A stretch of DNA of 64,000 bases, taken from the NCBI GenBank assembly GCA_016704485.1, contig JADJAA010000002.1, forward strand, positions 868,001 to 932,000. Direction: 5' to 3'. The first letter of the stretch is position 1; each line of letters opens with the position of its first letter. Both the position numbers and the translations under genes were made by a program. The stretch comes from Flavobacteriales bacterium (GTDB taxonomy: Bacteria > Bacteroidota > Bacteroidia > Flavobacteriales_F > PHOS-HE28). The notes beneath the pieces are model-generated. The model did not search any database and was not told the DNA's origin. It was given only the letters and a program-made list of their open reading frames with translations. Of the stretch, positions 34,853 to 44,592 are shown piece after piece.

Positions 34853-36067
34853 CTACCTATCCAGCTTTATCACTTGTATTGCTGGCGCCGTACCTGCAAC
34901 ACGGATCGTATAAACGCCATCTGGATGTCCGCTAAGATCGAAGCGAGTGGTGGTCGCCGTTGCGCGTTGCGTAAAGAGTTCCCTTCCTTGCGCGTCATGA
35001 ATGGTAGCTATGGAACCTACTGGTACATCAACCGAAACAACATCCCTCGTTGGGTTCGGATAGGCCTTAGTAGGTTCGTTGGCATCCAGTGTATTCACAG
35101 CGGTTGCCAGTGGACCGCAAGTGGGTTCCGTACCACACACGAGATCCGAAAGGAACTGGGCGATAAAACCAGTAGAACCGGCAAAGTCAGATGTTAGGTA
35201 GCCAACATGTCCAGTACCCGGATAACTCAGAAAGCAGTTCGTGTTCTGCAAATTGTCCATTCGTACGTGAATATCGTGGGATCCAGATGCTATCAATCCC
35301 GTAGGAATGCCCACTACAGAAACCTCTTGCGTGTAGCAGGGCACTACGCCGTCACCCACCTCGTGCACACTGGCCAATGGAGTATCTCCCGGTACGATGT
35401 ACAGCGTATCGGCAATAGCACCACTAAAGCTGTAGCATGCGAACACGTCGCTGGAATAACCAGGACTACCGCTGTTTCCTTCGATCCCTCCTAACGCAGC
35501 AGCTTCACCTGCCAGGATCACTGGCATTTCACTGTCCTCATCCAAATAGACAGCATGGATGGCACTGATAGCGCCTGCTGAAACCCCACCGGTTATGATG
35601 CGATCCGGATCGATATTGAACGGGTTGCTATCCTCAGCAACGGACTTTCTTAAATAGCGGACAACTGCCTTCATATCATGTGTACCACGCATGACCGCAC
35701 GTGTGGTGGTAGCACCGTTCGGCAAAAAGAAACCTACGCGATAATCCGGTGCAACGGCCACATATCCCAGCTTAGCGAAGAAGATACAAAGATCAGCCAC
35801 ATCTGCTCGCGCTCCACCGATGAACGAACCCCCGAATGCAACGATAACCACAGGTCGATCGGTCAAAACATCACCTACCGGTTGGTACACATCCATGCGG
35901 AGAACCTGGTTCCCCCCACTTACCCCGGTATTGGCACCATAATCCACAGTGGTCATGGTGGTTTCAACGAAGAAATTAAGATCCGTGTACCGACCTGTCC
36001 CGCACTCTTGAGCAACGAGAAGGGATGGAACAGCGGCAAGAACAAGAGCGTAACAGAATGTTTTCAT
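34853..36067 (-). CDS. Secreted alpha/beta hydrolase (esterase-like) with T9SS sorting domain
   Basis: The 404-residue protein starts MKTFCYALVLAAVPSLLVAQ, a signal peptide. A start 78 bp upstream is also open but gives no signal peptide. 'VVIVAFGGSFIGGARADVA' is the oxyanion region, and 'GGVSAGAISAIHAVYLDE' carries the GxSxG nucleophile Ser at 163. 'YPGTGHVGY' is the likely catalytic His region. The C-terminus (AYPNPTRDVVSVDVPVGS to the end) is a T9SS sorting domain. It probably hydrolyses esters outside the cell. Confidence 0.9.
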   Translation of the reverse strand: MKTFCYALVLAAVPSLLVAQECGTGRYTDLNFFVETTMTTVDYGANTGVSGGNQVLRMDVYQPVGDVLTDRPVVIVAFGGSFIGGARADVADLCIFFAKLGYVAVAPDYRVGFFLPNGATTTRAVMRGTHDMKAVVRYLRKSVAEDSNPFNIDPDRIITGGVSAGAISAIHAVYLDEDSEMPVILAGEAAALGGIEGNSGSPGYSSDVFACYSFSGAIADTLYIVPGDTPLASVHEVGDGVVPCYTQEVSVVGIPTGLIASGSHDIHVRMDNLQNTNCFLSYPGTGHVGYLTSDFAGSTGFIAQFLSDLVCGTEPTCGPLATAVNTLDANEPTKAYPNPTRDVVSVDVPVGSIATIHDAQGRELFTQRATATTTRFDLSGHPDGVYTIRVAGTAPAIQVIKLDR

Positions 36068-36277
36068 GGTCGGTGGGTTATCGAAAAATGCGTGTGAAGG
36101 TAGTTGATCAACAGGAATGTGACCGGTCCAATGCCATTCTTGCAATATGCACGACCTTAGAACTTCGCAGCGATCAAAGTAGAATAGGCAAACATTGTGC
36201 AGCCTGTCTTATATTCGATCCAATGCTATGGGATATCTGCTTACAAAAGCAGAGGCTCTAATGTAAACTGTATCACT

Positions 36278-38359
36278 ATGCTATCATCATTGGTCAAGGG
36301 CGTTTCTTTATGTGCCATTGTTTTCTTCATTTTACCGAAAGCGAATGGGCAACAGTTCAGCATTTCGACACCTGTGATAAACACGTGTTCTGGAGTTCTG
36401 GAGGACACCGGAGGCCCTGGAGGTGAATACGGGAACAACGAGAGTTTTACAACGACGATCTGCCCAGATACGGTTGGCGGCGAACTCACACTTACATGGT
36501 CCGTGTTCAACCTTAGTATCGTGGGTTCTCAAAATTCCTGGGACCGCATAGAGATGTGGGATGGGAACAGCACCTCAGCGAATTATTTGGGCAGTTACAC
36601 GGGGAGTTCGCTATCCGGTCTGACTGCATCAGCAACGATATACAATACTTCTGGTTGCCTCACTATCCGATTTACATCCAACGGTGTTGGTACAGGTAAT
36701 TTTGCTGCTTCTATCTCCTGTATTGGAGGGAGCAATACTTGCAACCAGCCAACCGCTATCAGTAGCACAGCGATCAGTGACACAACAGTCTTGTGCCTTG
36801 GCGATACGCTATTCTTGGATGGCAGCAATTCAATACCTTATGGAGGAACCACGATCACGGAATGGCAATGGAATACGGGAGTTATGGCGCCGTTCGTGAC
36901 CAGTTCGCCAATTGACACATTGGTATTGACAGAAGCTGGTGTCATCGCGCTACAACTTCTTGTTACAAGTGATGAAAACTGTACGTCCACAATAAGCGAG
37001 CCTCAGAACATTTTGGTTAGCGGTCCTGTCAGCTTTTTAGGGACTATTACACCCGAAACGGTTTGCATACCGGCTACGGTGGATCTTTTCGGGAACGCGA
37101 CACTAGACCCTTTCGTACAAGTTTCTTATACCGGGGCACAATATGGCCCTGGAATATTCTTGCCGGATGACGTAGGTGTAATTTTAACGTCAACCGCTGT
37201 GTACACGAATGCGTCTGTAGGTTCTACGGTAACCGATCCTGCGGAGCTAGGTGATATTTGTTTGAATATGGAACACTCCTACATGGGTGACCTCTTTGTG
37301 CAACTAGAATGCCCCAATGGACAGTTCGTGAATTTGCATGAACAAGGCGGCGGCGGAACGTTCTTGGGCGCTGCCAATGATAGTGACACTAGCGCTGAAC
37401 CAGTTCCTGGAATTTGTTGGGAGTATTGTTTTAATACCAACCCGGACCATGGCAGTTGGGCGGATTGCGCACAGTTCGGTCCAACGCCGAACGTTACTAC
37501 ATCCAGCACAGGCTCTGCTTTAGTCGCGGGAAGTTACACGCCAGTAACCGCCTTAACTAGTTTGATCGGTTGCCCAGTCAATGGCGAATGGAAAATGAAG
37601 TTCACGGATCTGTGGGGCGGTGACAACGGATTCTTGTGTTCTTGGAGCATCTCAGGTTTCCCGCAGGAAATTGACAGTAGCTATGTTTCGCTTTCTGCGA
37701 CGCTCGATCTACAAAACCCGGCACTAACTAACTGGACCGGACCAGCAACAACTCCATCTGCAACACTACCCATAATAGCGACCACGCAGATCACGAACCT
37801 TGGTCCGAACACGTACACCTTTACAGTAAAAGATTCGTATGGCTGCAGATTCGACACCACAGTAACTATTGTTGGTTCAGACACAATCGAATTCACCTTG
37901 GTCCAAATTGATGGTGTGATCTACGCGCCAGATGGCTTAGGCACCTATGAATGGTCATTCAATGGCGCAGTCTTATCCAATGAAGTAAGCTCCAGCATAG
38001 CTGTTGTTGGATCTGGACTTTACGCCGTAAATATTTTAACCAGCAATGGCTGCGCAGGTACCGATTCAATAATGGGTTATCAACCAATGGGCATTTCTGA
38101 ATTCTTCGACCCAACTCCCCTGCGCATCATCCCAAACCCGACCAACGGCACATTCCGTTTACAGCTTGATAGGATAGAAGGCAATTCCTGCACCTTGGAA
38201 CTGTGCGACGTTACAGGCCGTCTTGTGCTTGCCGAACAATACAGCCGCTGGAGCGCTACGGAAACCATACAAGCCGGACATTTGAACCAAGGCACGTACT
38301 TCATCCAGGTGGTTTCAGTTGATGAACGGTTTGTAGGGAAGGTAATTCTGGAGCGGTAA
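36278..38359 (+). CDS. Secreted CUB/PKD/P-domain protein with T9SS sorting domain
   Basis: The 693-residue product (start MLSSLVKGVSLCAIVFFILP) has a signal peptide. A CUB-like domain follows with 'CSGVLEDTGGPGGEYGNNES' and 'WDRIEMWDGNS', then a PKD-like region ('DGSNSIPYGGTTITEWQWN'). Next is a proprotein-convertase P-domain ('ELGDICLNMEHSYMGDLFVQ', 'NGEWKMKFTDLWGGDNGFL'). The C-terminus (LRIIPNPTNGTFRLQLDR to the end) is a T9SS sorting domain. No protease domain accompanies the P-domain, so it is likely an adhesive or scaffold surface protein. Confidence 0.87.
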   Translation: MLSSLVKGVSLCAIVFFILPKANGQQFSISTPVINTCSGVLEDTGGPGGEYGNNESFTTTICPDTVGGELTLTWSVFNLSIVGSQNSWDRIEMWDGNSTSANYLGSYTGSSLSGLTASATIYNTSGCLTIRFTSNGVGTGNFAASISCIGGSNTCNQPTAISSTAISDTTVLCLGDTLFLDGSNSIPYGGTTITEWQWNTGVMAPFVTSSPIDTLVLTEAGVIALQLLVTSDENCTSTISEPQNILVSGPVSFLGTITPETVCIPATVDLFGNATLDPFVQVSYTGAQYGPGIFLPDDVGVILTSTAVYTNASVGSTVTDPAELGDICLNMEHSYMGDLFVQLECPNGQFVNLHEQGGGGTFLGAANDSDTSAEPVPGICWEYCFNTNPDHGSWADCAQFGPTPNVTTSSTGSALVAGSYTPVTALTSLIGCPVNGEWKMKFTDLWGGDNGFLCSWSISGFPQEIDSSYVSLSATLDLQNPALTNWTGPATTPSATLPIIATTQITNLGPNTYTFTVKDSYGCRFDTTVTIVGSDTIEFTLVQIDGVIYAPDGLGTYEWSFNGAVLSNEVSSSIAVVGSGLYAVNILTSNGCAGTDSIMGYQPMGISEFFDPTPLRIIPNPTNGTFRLQLDRIEGNSCTLELCDVTGRLVLAEQYSRWSATETIQAGHLNQGTYFIQVVSVDERFVGKVILER

Positions 38360-38388
38360 TAAAAATGAATCAGATATGAAACATAAAC

Positions 38389-38667
38389 TCAGGAGAGGTG
38401 CTCGTCCAATAATTCGTGCAGCCTCTTAAGATCATATCTTATCGACTTTCGAAGGACTTATTGATACCGCAAACGCGCGTTGCAGCGATCCTAAAAGGAA
38501 ACCGACGCATTACGGCGGATACCGCGTTGCGCTTGAGCAAGTGCTTCGGGGTCTCTCCTAAATTCTGGCTCGGTTTGCAGGACGACCATGACATTGAAGA
38601 GGAAAGCAATAAGAAGGAGCAGGAATTGGACCAGATCAAGAAGTATGTGCGGAAAGATGCGGCGTAA
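38389..38667 (+). pseudogene. HigA-type antitoxin remnant with a stop codon in the N-terminal part
   Basis: A frame reading GEVLVQ-stop-FVQPLKIISYRLSK lines up with the usual HigA start (GEVLxEEFLxPLxISxYRLAK), with TAA in place of a Glu codon at 38410-38412. The rest is a good XRE/HigA helix-turn-helix: 'LLIPQTRVAAILKGNRRIT', 'ADTALRLSKCFGVSPKFWLG' and a charged tail. A GTG at 38416 could still start an 83-residue product. No higB toxin gene is next to it. Either a decayed orphan antitoxin or a truncated regulator. Confidence 0.65.
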
Positions 38668-38777
38668 GATCCCGCATACGATTTGCTCAAGTGTTCGAGA
38701 TAACTTCACCAGCGGAGACACCGTACACGCATTTCCTGGCTGGCACTATTGGGCGTTCTGAAAACCTTCCAATTAGA

Positions 38778-41177
38778 TCACTCCACCACGAAGCCAGCAA
38801 CTCCTAAGAGCCGCCCACCCTTCGTGAGCTTGATCGAATATCTTCCGGAAGATAATCCCTTGCGCTCCAATAAGATCTCCGGTGATCCGCGCCCAGAGGC
38901 TATATGAACTATGCGCCCTTGGCTATCTACAACCTCTATCTGGTCATCAGCTGTGAGGGGGCGATCGGCGATAATACGTGCCGTGCTGGTCATAGGGTTC
39001 GGACTTATCGTGAGTCCCACATAAAACAAGGTCGATCCACTGGACACTGAAACATGTCCGGAATGACCCTTGTTCGGGTACCATGCGACCTTATTATCAG
39101 TACCAGAAGCAGAGATCAGATCCGGCTTACCGTCATTGTTCAGATCTGCGCTTGAAACATAGCGCGGAAGATCAACAGAATCCGTGACTAATTCAGCAGC
39201 AGCGAATTGTGCTCCGCCTAGGTTCTTATAGTACCAGATCTGATCGCCATAGGCTGAAGAAACAACGATATCCTGATCACCATCATTATCAAAGTCATCA
39301 ACGTGCGGACAATTTGGTGCATAGATGGAGCCGTCTACAACTAATGTTGTGAAAAGAAGGGCATTGTTGATCTGGATGATCAGCGAATTGCTAATTGCGA
39401 GTACTACATCCAGATCGCCATCTCCATCCATATCAGCAACCCGCATCTGGTCTGCAACACCTTGTGCGTACAGCACTTGCGCAATTCCGAAGACCCCGTT
39501 ACCGTCATTCGCTCTCCATTTAACGGAGCTGCCCGTATCATAGATCAGATCCGTATCGCCATCATTATCCATATCACCCAGAATAACCTCACCATAACCA
39601 ATTAGAGCACCCAACGTCTGTTTGGCAAATTGATCATTCCCCATGTTAGTGTAATTATAGACCGCACTTGCCCAACCAGTGGCCACAATATCCATATCGC
39701 CATCCCCGTCCAGATCGGCCACCTCTATAGCCGAAGGTCCGTAAAGCACATGATCGATCACGATCGGAGCATCGAACACACCGGTCCCATTATTCTTGTA
39801 AAGACTGATCGCACTATCTCCATGGGTACCGATCAGAATATCCAGATCCACATCACCATCAAAGTCGCCGAGCCACATCGTCTGTGGATGATCTGCGGTA
39901 ATGGTAATTCGTTGAATTGCACCAAAGACGCCATTGCCATCATTCGGATACCACGCCAACTTACGGTCAGAGAATGAAATTGCGACAACATCATTGTCAC
40001 CGTCTCCATCAACATCACCACCTAGTGCCATTATAGCACTAGCCGCAGACTCGGTGATCATGAGCTGTGGCCCAAAACTACCTTCATCGTTCCGGTACCA
40101 AGCGACCTTATCATCTTCTCGTGATGCTGTCAAAAGATCCAGATCACCATCCGCTTCCAGATCAGCAGCCACAATGCAAGACCCCCAATATGCTGTATGC
40201 GTGATCTCTTGTGCAGTGCCAAAAACCCCAGAGCCATCGTTGGCGTACCAGTGCATGGTACCTTGGGTATTAAGCACGGAGACCAGATCGAGGTCCCCGT
40301 CATTATCTAGATCTGAGCTAATTGAAAATGTGCCACCCGGACCATACAAGGTCTGAACTGGAAGAAACGTACCATCACCAACACCCGCGAACACTAAGGT
40401 ATGTTGGCTATAATTATATGAAGCAGCGATCAGGTCAATTATACCGTCACCATTAACATCGGAAAGCTCACCGTTCCTGGAATATGGGGATGATCCTGGG
40501 AATAGCTGTGCTGTAGCGAAAGTTCCATCTCCATTATTAAGCATGCACGCTGGATTGCCTTGGCCACCATAGACAATATCAATATGACCATCGTTATTCA
40601 CATCCTTGCATGCCGCCCAAAGCGGGTTGTTATTGATCCACGGTAAGTTCTGTGCCATGCCGAAGATCCCCATACCGTTATTCTGGAACCAGCTAAGGGG
40701 GCTGGACTGTGAGCAGCCAAGAATATCAAGGTCACCATCGCCATCCAGATCAGCGGCAACTATGTGATCCATACCGTAAGCCATCGTCTCTATCATAACT
40801 GGCGCAGAAAAGATCCCGGCACCATCATTGGCAAACCAAAAAAGGGCATGGTTGCCCCAGCTAAAAGCGAGCAGATCAATATCGCCATCGCCATCCATAT
40901 CCGCTGCATCTACCCAAGTAAGCTCAAGCACTGCCGATGTTACCAAATGCATTGGCCCGAAATTCCCAACACCATCATTTGCATACCAGCTAATACGGTT
41001 ATCATTTTCAGAACCAGCGATCACATCCAGATCGCCGTCACCATCAACATCTGCTGCAATTACCACAACTGGAGAATTGGTCTCGGCATCTTCTATGATC
41101 CGTTGCTCATCGAAAAAGTTTTGTGCGGGCGCGCTAGCATTTGCCAGAATAATTGCTACTAAAAGAATGGTGCGCAT
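38778..41177 (-). CDS. Large VCBS/FG-GAP repeat secreted protein with T9SS sorting domain
   Basis: The product has 799 residues. A signal peptide (ILLVAIILANASAPAQN) precedes at least fourteen Ca-binding FG-GAP/VCBS motifs of the form DxDxDGDxD, such as 'DVDGDGDLDVIAG', 'DLDGDGDLDILG' and 'DMDGDGDIDLLAF'. Each motif is followed by a 'WYANDGxGxFG'-like strand. Together they should make a seven-bladed beta-propeller or two such propellers. The C-terminus (YVGLTISPNPMTSTARII to the end) is a T9SS sorting domain. Such proteins often bind surfaces or ligands in a Ca-dependent way. Confidence 0.9.
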   Translation of the reverse strand: MRTILLVAIILANASAPAQNFFDEQRIIEDAETNSPVVVIAADVDGDGDLDVIAGSENDNRISWYANDGVGNFGPMHLVTSAVLELTWVDAADMDGDGDIDLLAFSWGNHALFWFANDGAGIFSAPVMIETMAYGMDHIVAADLDGDGDLDILGCSQSSPLSWFQNNGMGIFGMAQNLPWINNNPLWAACKDVNNDGHIDIVYGGQGNPACMLNNGDGTFATAQLFPGSSPYSRNGELSDVNGDGIIDLIAASYNYSQHTLVFAGVGDGTFLPVQTLYGPGGTFSISSDLDNDGDLDLVSVLNTQGTMHWYANDGSGVFGTAQEITHTAYWGSCIVAADLEADGDLDLLTASREDDKVAWYRNDEGSFGPQLMITESAASAIMALGGDVDGDGDNDVVAISFSDRKLAWYPNDGNGVFGAIQRITITADHPQTMWLGDFDGDVDLDILIGTHGDSAISLYKNNGTGVFDAPIVIDHVLYGPSAIEVADLDGDGDMDIVATGWASAVYNYTNMGNDQFAKQTLGALIGYGEVILGDMDNDGDTDLIYDTGSSVKWRANDGNGVFGIAQVLYAQGVADQMRVADMDGDGDLDVVLAISNSLIIQINNALLFTTLVVDGSIYAPNCPHVDDFDNDGDQDIVVSSAYGDQIWYYKNLGGAQFAAAELVTDSVDLPRYVSSADLNNDGKPDLISASGTDNKVAWYPNKGHSGHVSVSSGSTLFYVGLTISPNPMTSTARIIADRPLTADDQIEVVDSQGRIVHIASGRGSPEILLERKGLSSGRYSIKLTKGGRLLGVAGFVVE

Positions 41178-41472
41178 GAATACAAATATACCTTATAGCT
41201 CAACTTGCGATGCATGCATTCCTTCTTGCACACACCCACTAAGAGCGATCCGAAGCGTCAATAAAAAGCGCGGATAGATCATGGTCATGTGGTCGTAGCT
41301 TGGTATCGGGATAGAAGAGGCTATTGATTGGGCATTAGCCCATTTGAACTGAGGATGGTAATGATCCAACGCAAATATCACCCTCGTCTCATGGTCCAAA
41401 TTTCTCGATCGAAAACCTTTATACTCTCACGCCGCTGAACGGTTGATCGAAACAACCGACCTTTAGCGCTGC

Positions 41473-42693
41473 ATGGTATTGAACAACCTTCGTCTTCGGC
41501 TACGGTCGGGCTACAGAACGGTAACGGGAAGCATAGCCTTCTACCCTGTTGTTCTGGCGCTATTGTTCGCGGTGCTCTCCGTTGGATTGATCTGGTTCGA
41601 CCTGTCCGGGCCGGGGGTACAGCTGAAGGGCAAGATGGGTTGGATGAGCCTGAAGGATGCCGAGGCCGCACGCTCGATCATCTCCACTATTGCGAGTGGC
41701 ATCATCACACTCACGGTATTCAGTTTCTCCATGGTCATGATCGTGCTGAACCAGGCCGCATCCCAATTGAGCAATCGTGTGTTGGACCAACTGATCGGCA
41801 ATCGCTTTCAGCAAGTGATCCTCGGCATTTATATCGGAACCATCCTCTTCGCCTTAATACTGCTCACCACTATTCGACAAGGCGATACCGGCAATTCCGT
41901 ACCCGCTCTCAGCACCTATACATTGATCCTGATCGCCGTTCTGGACATCTTCCTCTTCATCTATTTTCTCCATTACATCACGCGTTCCGTGAAGTACGAA
42001 GTGATCATCCAACGGATCCATGCCGAAACGCGTAATGCCATGGCAATACAACTCACTGGTGATGTGCCTCGGACACCTGTTGCACACGCGCAGTTGCAAT
42101 TTGCGATCAATGCCACTGGGTCAGGTACATTCACACACGTGGATGCGCAATCGTTGCTGGAGATCTGCGTAGAGCATTCCATAGCTGTGGAGATCATAGA
42201 GCTGCCGGGTTCCTTCATTGTAGCAGGTGCACAGCTCTTGTTAGTGGATCAGCCCGTGCCCGAAAGAGTGAAGCAAGAACTGCTGAACGCCATTACACTT
42301 TCCAGCATAGAGAATGTTGATGACAATTACGCGTTCGGTTTTAGGCAACTGACGGAAGTCGCTATGAAGGCATTAAGCCCTGGTATCAATGACCCCGGTA
42401 CGGCATTGCTCGCATTACGCTCGTTATTCGATCTATTCGCTTATCGGTTGTTGCACTACTCCAAATCGAGTTGGTATGATGACGATGGTACCTTCCGGGT
42501 CACGCTACGCGAATGGTCATTCGACCTACTTTTCAATGCCACTGTGCTTGCCATCTGGGATTATGGACGAACGGACCGTTCCATTCAATATGAACTTGCC
42601 GGACTCCTACCTCAACTGAACACGTCTTCGGAAGAAGTAAAGACAATGCGGGATCGTGTACGCGCTGAGATACATAAGCGCGATTCAGCTTAA
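41473..42693 (+). CDS. DUF2254 family membrane protein
   Basis: This 406-residue protein has four helices in the first 190 residues (including 'FYPVVLALLFAVLSVGLIWF' and 'TIASGIITLTVFSFSMVMI') and a soluble C-terminal part. 'VMIVLNQAASQLSNRVLDQL' and 'MKALSPGINDPGTALLALRS' are typical of DUF2254. The family has no proven function; an ion channel or a membrane sensor has been suggested by others. No operon partner is obvious. The 295 bp upstream, between divergent genes, show no gene or clear element. Confidence 0.88.
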   Translation: MVLNNLRLRLRSGYRTVTGSIAFYPVVLALLFAVLSVGLIWFDLSGPGVQLKGKMGWMSLKDAEAARSIISTIASGIITLTVFSFSMVMIVLNQAASQLSNRVLDQLIGNRFQQVILGIYIGTILFALILLTTIRQGDTGNSVPALSTYTLILIAVLDIFLFIYFLHYITRSVKYEVIIQRIHAETRNAMAIQLTGDVPRTPVAHAQLQFAINATGSGTFTHVDAQSLLEICVEHSIAVEIIELPGSFIVAGAQLLLVDQPVPERVKQELLNAITLSSIENVDDNYAFGFRQLTEVAMKALSPGINDPGTALLALRSLFDLFAYRLLHYSKSSWYDDDGTFRVTLREWSFDLLFNATVLAIWDYGRTDRSIQYELAGLLPQLNTSSEEVKTMRDRVRAEIHKRDSA

Positions 42694-42844
42694 GATACTC
42701 TTTCATAGCTTGTATTTCCGGCAGTAGCGCCTCAAAATTCCGCTGCGTAATGGAGTATGCATATTGACTTAGTGCTACGGCTCATTTCAACCATGGCACG
42801 CAGTTTGAAAACATCATGTTCCAGGAACAACAAAAATCCGAACC

Positions 42845-43453
42845 ATGAAAAAGCTCATCCTCACTCTTACCTGCGTGGCAGCCATTGGTGCAGCGAACGC
42901 CCAAGTCCAAGTGAATCCTCAATTAGGTATCACCTATCAGCACCTGACGAACCCTGCCCCAAATGTTGAATACAACGCTGCATTGGGCTGGCAGTTAGGA
43001 GCAGATCTGCGCATTGGTGATCGGTTATATGTTCAGCCGGGCGTATTCTTTGGTCGCAATGCCACACTTCAGAGAACTAGTTACAGCGATACATTGACCG
43101 TTGAGGGAAACCTGGTGCGCACCAACTTAAAGTTGAAGGCCATGGTCGGGTACCGGATCGTGGATACCTATCAGTTCGATCTCCGTTTTGCCATGGGACC
43201 AACGTATGACGTGCTACTTAGCGCAGATGACAAGAACGATCGGATCGGTTACAACCAAGGTGATTTCAGCAAAGGTTCGCTCAACATCGATGCTGCCCTT
43301 GGTTTTGACATGGGAGTATTCACCTTGGAGCCTAGCGTCAGCTTTGGACTAAGCCGTGTATTCAACGACAACCTCTTGGTACGGGACATCGACTCAAGAT
43401 ACCTCACCTATGGACTGACCTTGGGAGTGAACTTCGGAAACGACGATAAGTAG
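42845..43453 (+). CDS. Outer membrane beta-barrel protein (porin-like/OmpA-like barrel)
   Basis: This 202-residue protein has a signal peptide (LILTLTCVAAIGAANAQ). The rest shows the alternating polar/hydrophobic strands of an eight-stranded barrel (for example 'GWQLGADLRIGDRLYVQPGV' and 'FTLEPSVSFGLSRVFND'). The C-terminal strand ends 'YGLTLGVNFGNDDK'. It matches the generic 'outer membrane beta-barrel' family common in Bacteroidota. Its specific role is unknown. A perfect 21-bp hairpin follows about 20 bp after the stop. Confidence 0.85.
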   Translation: MKKLILTLTCVAAIGAANAQVQVNPQLGITYQHLTNPAPNVEYNAALGWQLGADLRIGDRLYVQPGVFFGRNATLQRTSYSDTLTVEGNLVRTNLKLKAMVGYRIVDTYQFDLRFAMGPTYDVLLSADDKNDRIGYNQGDFSKGSLNIDAALGFDMGVFTLEPSVSFGLSRVFNDNLLVRDIDSRYLTYGLTLGVNFGNDDK

Positions 43454-43472
43454 AGCGATTAGCTGATGTGAT

Positions 43473-43523
43473 GATACGCCGATCAGCTGATGTCAAAAAA
43501 ATACATCAGCTGATCGGCGTATC
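43473..43523. repeat. Perfect 21-bp inverted repeat (hairpin) with AGCTGAT units
   Basis: The arm 43473-43493 (GATACGCCGATCAGCTGATG plus T) is the exact reverse complement of 43503-43523, around a 9-nt A-rich loop. The core AGCTGAT also occurs at about 43460 and 43571. It lies between convergent genes and may act as a bidirectional terminator or a mobile REP-like element. Confidence 0.8.
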
Positions 43524-43583
43524 GACTAATCCCTCCGTACTTGGTATTGCTAGGCGGGAGCTAATCCGCTGATCAGCTGATCT

Positions 43584-43976
43584 TCACTTGACCGTAGCTT
43601 CTCCAGCTTTGGACCAGCTACCATATCCTCCCTCCAAGTGTTTTACATCGTACCCTTTGCTTTCCAGGAACTCCTTTGCTTGTCCACTACGCCCACCTGC
43701 TTGGCAGTATAGTAGCACAGGCTTAGCAGGGTCAAGGGCAAGAAAATGGGTTTCATAGTCCTTTGCAGACCAGTCAATATTCGTACTGCCTTCAAGGTGT
43801 CCGCTGGCATATTCTCCCGGTGTGCGAACATCTATAAGAACCGCATCTCCTTTAGCAAGTTCGGTCTTGAATTGTTCAATGTTCAGATCCCGATCAATCG
43901 TTTTTGTACTAGAAGATTGGGAACAGCCACTAACGCTGAACGTTAGGACGGATAACAAAATGATCAGTGTGCGCAT
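43584..43976 (-). CDS. Rhodanese-like lipoprotein
   Basis: The 130-residue product has a lipobox-like start (LTFSVSGCSQ), so it is probably a periplasmic or outer-membrane lipoprotein. The rhodanese fold is shown by 'AVLIDVRTPGEYASGHLEGS' and the active-site loop 'VLLYCQAGGRSGQAKEFLES' with catalytic Cys. A single rhodanese domain usually transfers sulfur or acts as a sulfide/thiosulfate sensor; its partner is unknown. A start seven codons upstream is also open. Confidence 0.88.
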   Translation of the reverse strand: MRTLIILLSVLTFSVSGCSQSSSTKTIDRDLNIEQFKTELAKGDAVLIDVRTPGEYASGHLEGSTNIDWSAKDYETHFLALDPAKPVLLYCQAGGRSGQAKEFLESKGYDVKHLEGGYGSWSKAGEATVK

Positions 43977-44140
43977 GGTCAATTGGAATTCGACCACAAA
44001 GATGCAGATCCAGAACTCAGGAAAGAAACTTCGTTTGGTGACATTTCATACGATCCGGGACAATGCACGAACGGCCTCTTCTAAGGGTCGATCAGTTCTC
44101 CATAGCAGAACCTTCGAGAGATTGCTCCGTATACATGTTC

Positions 44141-44581
44141 ATGAATGCGCTCCACACTACCCTGCTCATCCTTGCATCGGCCTGTTTTTCGCTGGCCCAA
44201 GCACAAGTAGATGGATTGGTAGCCTATGTCCCAAGAACGCCTATCGCCCGCACGGCGGATGACACACGAGTTTCCTTTGTTGAAAGCGCCGTTCCAGGAC
44301 AGATGGAAGCAGTGTTACCACTGGATGCAAATCGCGTGGATATTCTCAATTCCCGTGGAAACATCCACCGCACATACGGTTCAACAGAAATTGAACACTT
44401 GGAATTGAACAAGCTGCGTGCAGGAACATGGACATTGCGCGTCCATACCAGCGAGGGCCTATTGGTAAGGCGCTTCGCGATCCTGAACAGAGGCACTGTG
44501 GTCTGGAACCTCCCTGAGCGCAAACACAAGCGTGGTCGCAAACAGACCCACCAGCGCCAGCTAGGAGCTGAAGATCAGTGA
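44141..44581 (+). CDS. Short secreted protein resembling an isolated T9SS sorting domain, basic tail
   Basis: The 146-residue product begins with a signal peptide (ALHTTLLILASACFSLAQA). The middle ('VDILNSRGNIHRTYGSTEIE', 'HLELNKLRAGTWTLRVHTSE') resembles a T9SS C-terminal domain. It then ends in a very basic tail (RKHKRGRKQTHQRQ) that true sorting domains lack. There is no cargo domain in front. It could be a small envelope protein with a CTD-like fold. An ATG two codons upstream is an alternative start. The stop lies 11 bp before the end of the convergent TPR gene. Confidence 0.6.
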   Translation: MNALHTTLLILASACFSLAQAQVDGLVAYVPRTPIARTADDTRVSFVESAVPGQMEAVLPLDANRVDILNSRGNIHRTYGSTEIEHLELNKLRAGTWTLRVHTSEGLLVRRFAILNRGTVVWNLPERKHKRGRKQTHQRQLGAEDQ

Positions 44582-44592
44582 TCGATCACGGG

